From: [Erwinia] mediterraneensis | GTDB taxonomy: Bacteria > Pseudomonadota > Gammaproteobacteria > Enterobacterales > Enterobacteriaceae | Assembly (NCBI RefSeq): GCF_900604315.1 | Contig: NZ_LR026979.1 | Span: forward strand, 100,023-164,022 | Length of the DNA: 64,000 nt | Direction: 5' to 3' | Shown: positions 9,256 to 16,255 of the stretch, piece after piece | Layout: each line of letters begins with the position of its first letter | How positions within the stretch are numbered: position 1 is the first letter of the stretch | The notes under the pieces: model-generated | What the model was told of the DNA's origin: nothing | What the model saw: only the letters and a program-made list of their open reading frames with translations | Databases searched by the model: none | Program-made: the position numbers and the translations under genes

Positions 9256-10185
9256 TTACCGGTTCACCGAACGCGCAATACGGGTATAGGTATGCCTGAT
9301 ACCGCGTATCGCAATACTGTAGGCGAGAATATTCTCCGGCAGCGCCACGCCCATATAGCCGGTATCGCCAATATGGTGCAGATCGGCACCCGCCATTTTA
9401 CTCATTAATGCAATTTGCCGAATGGTAGTGACGTCCGCACCTTCCTGAGAAGTACCGATCGCCGTCATCGCCATGGCACCGTTGGCATGCGCACAGGCGA
9501 TTAGCGAAGCGACTTTTTCCTGACTCATGCCCGGTACCGTACCTGGCGCCGGTAGCAGAATGATATCGGCGCCCTGTTCGGCAAACCAGGCGACATCCTT
9601 CTCGGTAATAATGTCGCTGCCGCTTTCCCGCACTATGCCCGCACCGTGCATTTTTCCGGTAATCAGCACTGCACTGTCGCCTGTTGCTTCGCGAATCTCT
9701 CTGAGTGCCAGCCCCAGCGCGCGGTTACTGACGCCGTTGTTAGGATTGCCGGTTAAGACGATGACTCTGGCTCCCATGTCAATCGCTTTACGGGCGTTTT
9801 CTGCGCTAGCGGCCCGGCCCGGTTTCATTTTCCACATATCATCATGATTCGCCGCAAATTCAGGATCGATCGCTTCCAGATTGATACCGATAATGCGACC
9901 CGTCAGGCGTTGCAGCTCGCGTAACCGTTGCTCCGGCGTGATGTCAGCAGGCAGTCCCTGGATGACCGGATTGTCCGTATCGAACATATTAATCAGCAAA
10001 ATATCCGCGCCCTGGGAAGCGGCAAGCTCTGCATTGGTGACGTTACCGAGCAGGGGTTGGGTAATGGCGATGGTTTCACTCACCAGCACACGTCCTTCGC
10101 TGGCGCGGATAGCGTACAGCAGGGCCTGTTTATCCATTTGCATCATGTCAGAAGCGCAACAGTCCAGTAACCGTTTGTTTTGCAT
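9256..10185 (-). CDS. uncharacterised TIM-barrel-like protein (DUF7916-like)
   Basis: 309 residues. The pattern 'LLDCCASDMMQMDKQ', 'AIRASEGRVLVSE', 'GADILLINMFDTDNP' and 'GADIILLPAPGTVPG' resembles the family now called DUF7916, often found beside PTS sugar genes and long mis-annotated as haloacid dehalogenase-like. Alternating beta/alpha blocks with Gly-Ala-Asp turns suggest a TIM barrel of the PEP-mutase or phosphoribosyl-anthranilate-isomerase kind. No PTS genes are adjacent here. The start at 10185 follows AGGAAAAGAG. The biochemical role is unknown. Confidence 0.65.
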   Translation of the reverse strand: MQNKRLLDCCASDMMQMDKQALLYAIRASEGRVLVSETIAITQPLLGNVTNAELAASQGADILLINMFDTDNPVIQGLPADITPEQRLRELQRLTGRIIGINLEAIDPEFAANHDDMWKMKPGRAASAENARKAIDMGARVIVLTGNPNNGVSNRALGLALREIREATGDSAVLITGKMHGAGIVRESGSDIITEKDVAWFAEQGADIILLPAPGTVPGMSQEKVASLIACAHANGAMAMTAIGTSQEGADVTTIRQIALMSKMAGADLHHIGDTGYMGVALPENILAYSIAIRGIRHTYTRIARSVNR

Positions 10186-10434
10186 GTTCTCTTTTCCTTA
10201 ATGATTAACGCCTGTCTGAATTCCACTCTCTGAACCTGCCTGGTGAATAACCGGCAAAGCGGGGAACGCGTCTGCTCTAATTAACCATAAATGTGGATGA
10301 AATAATTAATCTATTGAAAGATTTTTTGCCTGGCTTATGCGGGACGGGAGTATTTCAAATAATAACGATAAGGCGGCTAATTAGTTACATCATACTTTAT
10401 GCAAAAAAACCTCTTCAGTCCGCCAGCGGCCAGA

Positions 10435-10587
10435 ACCTGTTTGCGCAGCGGCAAGCGGGTCAGGGTATTTGCGGAGGATCTCAGCCTGCCGGTCAGCGCG
10501 CATCATCTGCTTTACCCGCGCGGATTTAGCCAGTTTCCGCGCGTAAAGAGCTTTCTGGCCCGGATTCACCAGGAACGTTACGGCTAA
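10435..10587 (+). pseudogene. C-terminal remnant of a LysR-family regulator
   Basis: About 50 codons reading 'LRSGKRVRVFAEDLSLPVSA' then 'HHLLYPRGFSQFPRVKSFLA' look like the last part of a LysR effector domain (the 'G.LV.V..D...P....LYP......VR.F' pattern). The DNA-binding domain and most of the effector domain are absent. It overlaps the stop of the convergent TetR gene by 4 bp. A remnant rather than a small gene is the simplest reading. Confidence 0.5.
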
Positions 10588-11171
10588 GCCAGCAGCCCTG
10601 AGGCAAAATACTGAAAAGCCCTGATGGCTTTGGGCAGCGTCTGGCGGGGCTCGTCACTGGCCGCCACCCATAACGCCGCATTCAGTGCCGCGCCATTAAG
10701 CAGGCGGGCAGCGGCTTCAATATCCACCGGTTTAATTATCTTGTCCGCTGCCAGCGTGGCCAAAGCCCGTTGTGTTTCCTGCAGGCAGACATTCTGGCTT
10801 GGCCATTGTGAGGGATCGCCCAGAAAAGCGGGGCCGTCCAGCAAAACAATACGCTGAATTTCAGGATCCAGTGCCAGCTCGATGTAGGCAGCGCCTTCTG
10901 CCAGCATTCTCTCCCAGTCATTTGCGGCATCCTCAGCGCTCTTTTTGGCGCGTGCGGCCATCTCGCCATCAACCTGCGCGACAACAGCCGCCAGTAACCC
11001 TTTTTTATCGCCAAAGTTGTGGTAGAGCGCACCGCGCGTGAGGCCGGCATCCGCTGTCAGTTCATCCATTGAAGCGGCAGCAAAACCCTTAACTGCAAAG
11101 GCTTTACGGGCAGCAGCAATCAGCTTTTCCCGGTTTTCTCTCATGGTATCAACGCGACGCCTTGGGGTCAT
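10584..11171 (-). CDS. TetR-family transcriptional regulator
   Basis: 195 residues with the N-terminal helix-turn-helix at about 12-58 ('REKLIAAARKAFAVKGFAA', 'GLTRGALYHNFGDKKGL'). The C-terminal domain ('AYIELALDPEIQRIVLLDGP') is of the common TetR_C type seen in repressors of small detoxification genes. It is divergent from the Rid-family gene, with two related operator-like repeats between them, so it most likely represses both. The ligand is unknown. Confidence 0.9.
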   Translation of the reverse strand: MTPRRRVDTMRENREKLIAAARKAFAVKGFAAASMDELTADAGLTRGALYHNFGDKKGLLAAVVAQVDGEMAARAKKSAEDAANDWERMLAEGAAYIELALDPEIQRIVLLDGPAFLGDPSQWPSQNVCLQETQRALATLAADKIIKPVDIEAAARLLNGAALNAALWVAASDEPRQTLPKAIRAFQYFASGLLA

Positions 11172-11197
11172 TCTTCTTCACTCCATTATAATGATTG

Positions 11198-11243
11198 ACA
11201 TACGATGTGTATGTGGATTCTAATTCACATACGAGAAGTATAT
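11198..11243. promoter_or_regulatory. two TetR operator-like repeats over the rid promoter
   Basis: Site 1 at 11198-11214 is ACATAC-N5-GTATGT (perfect 6-bp arms). Site 2 at 11227-11243 is ACATAC-N5-GTATAT. A TTGACA -35 box at 11195-11200 overlaps site 1 and a weak -10 (TTCTAA, 11218-11223) lies between the two sites, so a repressor bound here would block the Rid-family gene directly. Confidence 0.6.
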
Positions 11244-11305
11244 AGAATTGCGGAATACCCTGGGTAGTTTTTAGTGCAACCATACCTATTAAGAGGAGAG
11301 TCACC

Positions 11306-11704
11306 ATGACGCAACGTGAGGTAATTTTTCCAGCAGACAGACACGCTTTATATGAAGAACACGGTTATTCAGCCGCGATCCGCTCCGGCGATCTGCTGTT
11401 TGTTTCCGGACAGGTGGGAAGCCGCGCAGACGGCACGCCGGAACCCGACTTTGCCCGCCAGGTGAGGCTGGCTTTCCACAACCTGCAGGCCACGCTGGCT
11501 GCCGCCGGGTGCACTTTCGGGGATATTGTCGATGTGACCACCTTTCATACTGATCCTGAAAATCAGTTCGGCACCATTATGGAAGTGAAAAGCGAGGTCT
11601 TCAGCCAGAAACCTTATCCCAACTGGACCGCCCTTGGCGTTAACTGGCTTGCCGGATTCGATTTCGAAATCAAGGTGATCGCCCGTATTCCGGAAAAAGC
11701 CTGA
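11306..11704 (+). CDS. Rid family (RidA/YjgF-like) protein without the canonical arginine
   Basis: 132 residues with the Rid fold pattern ('SGDLLFVSGQVGSRADG', 'AAGCTFGDIVDVTTFHTD', 'FEIKVIARI'). The start follows AAGAGGAGAG. True RidA enamine/imine deaminases have an Arg around residue 105 just before the last strands; the corresponding segment here is 'YPNWTALGVNWLAGFDFEI', which has none. It probably belongs to a Rid subgroup of different or unknown activity. Divergence from a TetR gene with operators suggests induction by a specific compound. Confidence 0.85.
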   Translation: MTQREVIFPADRHALYEEHGYSAAIRSGDLLFVSGQVGSRADGTPEPDFARQVRLAFHNLQATLAAAGCTFGDIVDVTTFHTDPENQFGTIMEVKSEVFSQKPYPNWTALGVNWLAGFDFEIKVIARIPEKA

Positions 11705-11713
11705 GGATGAGAG

Positions 11714-11736
11714 GGCGGGCAAGCCAGTTTCCCGCC
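11714..11736. terminator. GC-rich hairpin between convergent genes
   Basis: GGCGGG (11714-11719) pairs with CCCGCC (11731-11736), flanked by partly pairing AGAG/TCTT. It follows the Rid gene stop by about 10 bp and faces the LysR gene stop at 11745, so it may serve both. Confidence 0.4.
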
Positions 11737-11744
11737 TCTTCCGT

Positions 11745-12656
11745 TCAGCTATCCAGACCCGCTGCCGCCAGCAGCTGTGAGCGCAACCATTTGCTGGCCG
11801 GGTCGTGATGGTTTTTGGGATGCCAGTACATGCTGATGACAATCGGCGACAGTGGTAATGGAGGAGAAAAGAGATCCAGGGTTTCAGCAAAGCGCTGCAG
11901 CATACGACGCGGTAAGGTGCAGAGCAGATCGGTGCCGGCGATGACCGGTGGTGCCATGGCGTAGCTCTGCGTTGACATCACCACACTTCGTTGCAGTCCC
12001 ATGCCTGCCAGCGTTTGATCGATAAATCCCGTAAAAGGATCGCCCACGGATGAAACCACCAGATGAGGCAGGGCGCAAAAGGTGTTGAGGTCCAGCGGTT
12101 CCTGTCCTCTGGGATGGCCTTTACGCTGGGCGGTGGCGAATTCATCATCAAAAAGTTTCCGCCTGATCCAGCCGTCGTGTGCGCCTGCGTTGATACCGAT
12201 GTAAATATCGATCTCGCCTTTCTCAAGCTGGGTCGGCAAAAGCTTCATTTCGGGTAAGACAAAGCGGAGGCGAACATCGGGAGCAGCTTTTCTGATGTGG
12301 TTGAGCAGATCGGAGCCCAGCGTCAGCGCCGGGTTCTCATGCAAGGCAATAACAAAGGTGCGGTTGCTGTTTGCCGCATCAAAACTGGCCGGTTCCAGCA
12401 GCGCGGCAAGACTGCGCAAAGCAAGAGCAACCCGGGGGCGGAGCATTTCCGCCCCCGGCGTCGGTAATACCCCACGTCCATGTGGGGAGGGGATAAAAAG
12501 GGGTTCGCCAAACAAGTGACGCAGCCGCGCAAGTCTGGCCGACATGGCGGGCTGGCTGATCCCTAAACGAATGGCGGCGTGGGTAATATTCTGATCGGTC
12601 AACAGAGCATCTAAGGTCAATAGCAGATCGATATCGATGTCTGAGATACGCGTCAT
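11745..12656 (-). CDS. LysR-family regulator (NodD/PcpR-like type)
   Basis: 303 residues. The start 'MTRISDIDIDLLLTLDALL' with 'NITHAAIRLGISQPAMSARL' is the LysR winged helix of the NodD-like branch, followed by a full effector domain. It lies 20 bp downstream of the metallo-beta-lactamase-fold gene on the same strand, so the two are probably cotranscribed and functionally linked. The inducer is unknown. Confidence 0.88.
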   Translation of the reverse strand: MTRISDIDIDLLLTLDALLTDQNITHAAIRLGISQPAMSARLARLRHLFGEPLFIPSPHGRGVLPTPGAEMLRPRVALALRSLAALLEPASFDAANSNRTFVIALHENPALTLGSDLLNHIRKAAPDVRLRFVLPEMKLLPTQLEKGEIDIYIGINAGAHDGWIRRKLFDDEFATAQRKGHPRGQEPLDLNTFCALPHLVVSSVGDPFTGFIDQTLAGMGLQRSVVMSTQSYAMAPPVIAGTDLLCTLPRRMLQRFAETLDLFSPPLPLSPIVISMYWHPKNHHDPASKWLRSQLLAAAGLDS

Positions 12657-12676
12657 TCATTTATCCTTCAATGGAC

Positions 12677-13654
12677 TCAGTTACCGGCGCGGTTTGTGTA
12701 TGTCACCGGCACCCACGCATAGCCGCCGTGGTCATTTTTTGCCACATAGCCGATACCCGGAAACGGCAGATGAGGCGCGGCAATTAATGTTTTATTTTTA
12801 ACAAAGTCGGCAAAAGCGCTGTTTCTCACCCGGGCCGCACGGTCCGCATCTTTATCGTAAGCGATAGTAACATTGGGTTGCGGGAACTGCACCGCCGCGA
12901 CATGGATGATATCGCCGACAAAAGTTATCTTTTCGCCGTTATTAACCAGCGTATAAAAAGCAGAACCTGGCGTGTGGCCAGGGTGAACCGTGCCGGTAAT
13001 ACCGGGAAGCACCTCTTCGCTGCCGGAAAAAGTGCGAACTTTGCCGGCATCGAGATAAGGTTTTACCGTTTTGCGGGCAATAGCAAAATAGCTCTGGTCA
13101 TAACCACTTTTTTGCAGGCTTGCATCATTGAAAAAGAAATCAATATCCGGCTTGCCGATATGTACCGTCGCGTTAGCAAATACCCGCTGGCCATCTTTTA
13201 CCATGCCGCCTGAATGATCCGAGTGCGCATGGGTTAACAGGATATCGGTGATATCAGCGGGATGAATACCCCTGGTCGCCAGGCTTTCAATCAATCTGCC
13301 GCCGTTGCCAGGACCAAACAGCTGACCGGAGCCGGTATCAACCAGCACCTTATGGCCGGGCAACTCAATCAGAAAGGCATTGATCGAGGCTTCCACCGGA
13401 TTGGCCTGAAAGTTTTTCGCCAGCAGCCTGTCGATATTTTGCGTAGTAGTTCGTTGCAACAGCTTATACAAGTCTTGCGGTACGCTGCCGTCAGTCAGTG
13501 AGGTAATGCGAATGGTGCCCACCTGCACGCTATAGCCCCCGGCCTGCTGCTGCATGACATGCTGAGGTACAGCAGCTGTGGCGTAAAGCGCTGGCAACAT
13601 CTGAAACGCACCGACAAATAATATTGATTGAGCAAGAGTTTTTACAGTCAACAT
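12677..13654 (-). CDS. exported metallo-beta-lactamase-fold hydrolase
   Basis: 325 residues from ATG 13654, chosen because GGAGA lies at correct spacing. The N-terminus 'MLTVKTLAQSILFVGAFQM' to 'ALYATAA' is a signal peptide, so the enzyme is likely periplasmic. The di-metal motif is complete: 'LLTHAHSDHSGGM' (HxHxDH), 'HPGHTPGSAF' (third His) and 'FVGDIIH' (bridging Asp), with a last His in 'APHLPFPG'. Such proteins include lactonases, sulfatases and other hydrolases, and the substrate cannot be told from sequence. It is followed by a LysR gene. Its first 38 bases and upstream leader recur almost unchanged at 14477-14610. Confidence 0.87.
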   Translation of the reverse strand: MLTVKTLAQSILFVGAFQMLPALYATAAVPQHVMQQQAGGYSVQVGTIRITSLTDGSVPQDLYKLLQRTTTQNIDRLLAKNFQANPVEASINAFLIELPGHKVLVDTGSGQLFGPGNGGRLIESLATRGIHPADITDILLTHAHSDHSGGMVKDGQRVFANATVHIGKPDIDFFFNDASLQKSGYDQSYFAIARKTVKPYLDAGKVRTFSGSEEVLPGITGTVHPGHTPGSAFYTLVNNGEKITFVGDIIHVAAVQFPQPNVTIAYDKDADRAARVRNSAFADFVKNKTLIAAPHLPFPGIGYVAKNDHGGYAWVPVTYTNRAGN

Positions 13655-13751
13655 AAACGATCTCCGAAAAGAAAAGCGCATATTAAGCGTTACAGATTTT
13701 CCGGGAATCCTCAGGAGCGTGATACGACCTATCAACGGGATGGATAGGTGA
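13617..13751. repeat. duplicated segment A, copy 1 (5' end and leader of the MBL-fold gene)
   Basis: 135 bp covering codons 1-13 and the upstream leader of the metallo-beta-lactamase-fold gene. It matches 14477-14610 at roughly 96% (four substitutions and one single-base deletion by eye). It is the left part of a tandem duplication that also includes segments T and M. Confidence 0.92.
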
Positions 13752-13889
13752 GGGCGAAAAGCTTTGATGAATGAAAATAGCGAATAAAAAATTTTATAAT
13801 TTACCTTCCCTGTATCAGGAGCCGGTTATTTGAAAGTATTTTTCCACCATATTATGTAGCCTGTGGAATTTTATCGGAGAGGTGAAACT

Positions 13890-14206
13890 ATGACGGTTAT
13901 TTCTGCCCTGCCTTACCCGGCACATCAGACGGATAGTATAAATACAGAATCACAGAGAGTGAACCTGAAGCCCGGACTGCTATGGCGGCTCAGGTTACAC
14001 GCGTACTGAACATGCGCAGCCCGGAGTGGATCGCATCAAAGAATGACCCGAATTCTGGCCTGGATTGTCTGAACAGAGCTGCCCCATTAATCAGCATTGA
14101 TCAGGAAAGTTGTTCACGGCCAGCCAATAACTTATACAGATCGAATTGTTATGTGAAAGTGGATGAAGACTATTCCGTAGCAGACATTTTTGGGACGAAA
14201 CCATAG
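13890..14206 (+). pseudogene. remnant of a sister copy of the F-box-like gene (or two short unknown frames)
   Basis: An ATG at 13890, preceded by GGAGAGG, opens 39 codons ('MTVISALPYPAHQTDSINT...') that end at 14009; a second frame runs from 13982 to 14206. The leader before 13890 (conserved TTATTTGAAA block, purine-rich ribosome site) and the first codons (M-T-V-I-S against M-Q-V-V-S) match those of the F-box-like gene at 14738. No F-box motif remains. Its place between repeats A and T/M is that of the F-box gene in the other copy, so I read it as a decayed or replaced paralogue. Confidence 0.45.
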
Positions 14207-14335
14207 CTCACTTTAAAGCCGCGAGCTGAATTTAAACTGGCTTAAGCAACCCCTAAAGCCATTAGACCGACTATTGCTGATAAGACAGAAGCTTGTCGTT
14301 GCTGTCGGCACTCAATTTTTTGCATGACAGTATCA

Positions 14336-14361
14336 CCCGGCCCCCTGGTTTTGGGGCCGGG
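14336..14361. terminator. 9-bp GC hairpin, duplicated terminator T copy 1
   Basis: CCCGGCCCC (14336-14344) pairs perfectly with 14353-14361 across an 8-nt loop. The flank GGTTAAATCCCTGCTGC after it matches the flank of the hairpin at 15790-15807, which follows the EthD gene. It marks the copied 3' region of the efflux operon. Confidence 0.6.
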
Positions 14362-14392
14362 TTAAATCCCTGCTGCTTAAAGTACACCCGCA

Positions 14393-14477
14393 ATCATGCC
14401 CGCATAATCAGGCGCAACGCAGCCCGTAATCATCCGCATCAGCACCGGCATCGCGAACCTTTGTCCAAAACCAATCA
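14393..14477 (-). repeat. duplicated segment M, copy 1 (fragment of the DHA2 transporter gene)
   Basis: 85 bp that match 16494-16578, inside the DHA2-type transporter gene, with about five substitutions. It ends at exactly the base where repeat A copy 2 begins (14477), i.e. the junction of a tandem duplication. The EthD gene and the transporter 3' end present in the other copy are missing between segments T and M here. Confidence 0.9.
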
Positions 14478-14610
14478 ATAATATTGATTGAACAAGGGTT
14501 TTTACACTCAACATAAACGATCTCCGAAAAGAAAGCGCATATTAAGCGTTACAGATTTTCCGGGAATCCTCAGGAGCGTGATACGACCTACCAACGGGAT
14601 GGATAGGTGA
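14477..14610. repeat. duplicated segment A, copy 2
   Basis: Near-identical copy of 13617-13751. It carries the first 14 bases of coding sequence onward of the metallo-beta-lactamase-fold gene and its leader but no further part of that gene, so it is an orphan 5' end. A promoter brought in with it would point leftward on the minus strand. Confidence 0.92.
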
Positions 14611-14737
14611 AGGAAGCGGTAATTAATTATTTCGCATAAAATTATAATTGAATATTTTTCGCTGCCTGGTGATTATTTGAAATTATTTTACTGTAATACA
14701 GAATAACCTGATTAATTTTATTGCAAAGGAGGATATT

Positions 14738-15628
14738 ATGCAGGTTGTTTCTGAAGGATCATCTTTAGCATCTCAGAAAGCAAGTCATCTTACGGAATTG
14801 CCTGACGGTGAGTCTGGTGTCAACAGCAACATGGGCTGTCATGTCACAGGAATACAAAATCTCCCTCCGGAGATACTGGAATATATCGCTCTCCATCTTC
14901 CTCCCAAGGATTATGGCAAATTTCGACTGACACATCCCTCTATTGCTTCTTCTGTAAGAAGCGTCCAGGAAATTAAAAGCGATTTTTACAATGATACAAT
15001 CACGGGTAAAATGAAATGTTATCGTAAAAGAGTGTTATTCAGGGCTGTCACAGCTAAAGCATCCGCGCTGACACGAAAAGCTTTATTCAGACGGGAATCG
15101 GGATGGCTTGATCATCAACTACCTCGCCTGGTATTAAGTTGTTACTACCATGCCGATTTTACTAAAAATATTCCTGTGCGGGATATTTTTAATGCCATGT
15201 CACCTGAACTTAGTGCTGCACACCGGTCGCGTTATCTGCAGGGAGAGCAGCGTTCATCATTAATATTCGATAAATCACAATGGAATCAAAAAGCTGTTGA
15301 AGCTATATTCTGTAAAGCCAATATTCTTTTTAAGCGAAATAAATTTGACAGCGGCTTGGTACTGGCCGCGTTAATGAGTGCGTTGCTTGACTATCTTTCA
15401 GAAATGAAATCTAAAGAAGGATGCCATATATTCACGCAGGAGTTAATTGAAAAGTATCGGAATACCTGGAGTGACATGTTCTTAGCAGGAGACGTCATTA
15501 ATCAATTTTCCCCGACTGTAACGAAAAAGTTTACTTCTGACGACATTTATGGAAGAGTTGCGCTGCTCGCAGGCAGTATTAGAAACAGGCAGGAAAGAGA
15601 GGTTTTTTATTTAATTTTTGCTGAGTGA
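14738..15628 (+). CDS. F-box-like protein, candidate host-directed effector
   Basis: 296 residues; AAAGGAGG precedes ATG 14738 at ideal spacing. Residues about 38-75 ('IQNLPPEILEYIALHLPPK', then 'DYGKFRLTHPSIASSV') fit the F-box consensus (L-P-x-E-x-L-x-x-I-x-x-x-L, acidic turn, hydrophobic helix). F-boxes bind Skp1 of eukaryotic SCF ubiquitin ligases, and in bacteria are known mainly in effectors such as Ralstonia GALA proteins, Agrobacterium VirF and Legionella proteins. The remaining 220 residues are helical, basic and unlike anything I recognise; no LRR or ankyrin repeat is visible. The first 37 residues are Ser/Gly/Asn-rich, as in type III secretion signals. Lower GC than the neighbours suggests transfer. 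Effector role is inference. Confidence 0.75.
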   Translation: MQVVSEGSSLASQKASHLTELPDGESGVNSNMGCHVTGIQNLPPEILEYIALHLPPKDYGKFRLTHPSIASSVRSVQEIKSDFYNDTITGKMKCYRKRVLFRAVTAKASALTRKALFRRESGWLDHQLPRLVLSCYYHADFTKNIPVRDIFNAMSPELSAAHRSRYLQGEQRSSLIFDKSQWNQKAVEAIFCKANILFKRNKFDSGLVLAALMSALLDYLSEMKSKEGCHIFTQELIEKYRNTWSDMFLAGDVINQFSPTVTKKFTSDDIYGRVALLAGSIRNRQEREVFYLIFAE

Positions 15629-15789
15629 TGCCAGAAGGAAAATCATATTAACTGCCTGCGTCGTTAAAAAATGATTTAATTTCACGCGTCTAAAGCATCG
15701 TATAAATATAAATTATTGTCACTCGACCTTCCTGCTGGCGAGGTGGTTATAACCCTGACTCCTGGGCCAGGCTTGTACGGCGCCAGCCA

Positions 15790-15807
15790 GCCCGGCGGAT
15801 GCCGGGC
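15790..15807 (-). terminator. GC hairpin after the EthD gene, terminator T copy 2
   Basis: GCCCGGC (15790-15796) pairs with GCCGGGC (15801-15807), loop GGAT, 20 bp past the EthD stop codon on the minus strand. It corresponds to the hairpin at 14336-14361. Confidence 0.55.
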
Positions 15808-15827
15808 CGGATTAAATCATTGCTGCG

Positions 15828-16145
15828 TTAAAGTGCGACGGCGCGAACGCGTTGTGGCGTGGCATCGGTATAAAGGGGAACATCCGCCATCACTTTTGGC
15901 ACTTCCGGAGAATTGAATGAGGCCTCGACAGCGGCTTCATCCCGGAAAACACATTCACAAATGGCGATGGTACCCTCCTGTTGCAGTGCAGGGAAAAACG
16001 CGGTGACACTCAGCAGGCCATACTGCTGCCAGGATTCCATACACAGGGGCAGGTGACGCGTGACGAAAAAGTCCCGGTCAAAACGGGTTTCCGCTGTGCC
16101 CTGGTAATAGACGAAAACGGTGACCTGAGAATTGTTGGCTTTCAT
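15828..16145 (-). CDS. EthD-family protein
   Basis: 105 residues from ATG 16145 (AGGAG upstream). The pattern 'VTVFVYYQG', 'FDRDFFVTRHLPLCMESW' and the C-terminal 'VPKVMADVPLYTDATPQR' is that of EthD-like small dimeric alpha/beta-barrel proteins, found with degradation of ethers and other xenobiotics; their own reaction is poorly defined. An alternative start at 16259 overlaps the transporter stop as ATGA and would add 38 residues without family similarity; that overlap may instead provide translational coupling. It is the last gene of the TetR-transporter-EthD operon. Confidence 0.75.
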   Translation of the reverse strand: MKANNSQVTVFVYYQGTAETRFDRDFFVTRHLPLCMESWQQYGLLSVTAFFPALQQEGTIAICECVFRDEAAVEASFNSPEVPKVMADVPLYTDATPQRVRAVAL

Positions 16146-16255
16146 TTCTGATGTAACTCCTGATGTGGCCTGTACAGGCGTGGTTAAAACGATACAGCCT
16201 GAAGCTGACGCTGTATCACGCTGGAATAGCGTGACGTAACGGCTCTCCGCCACGT

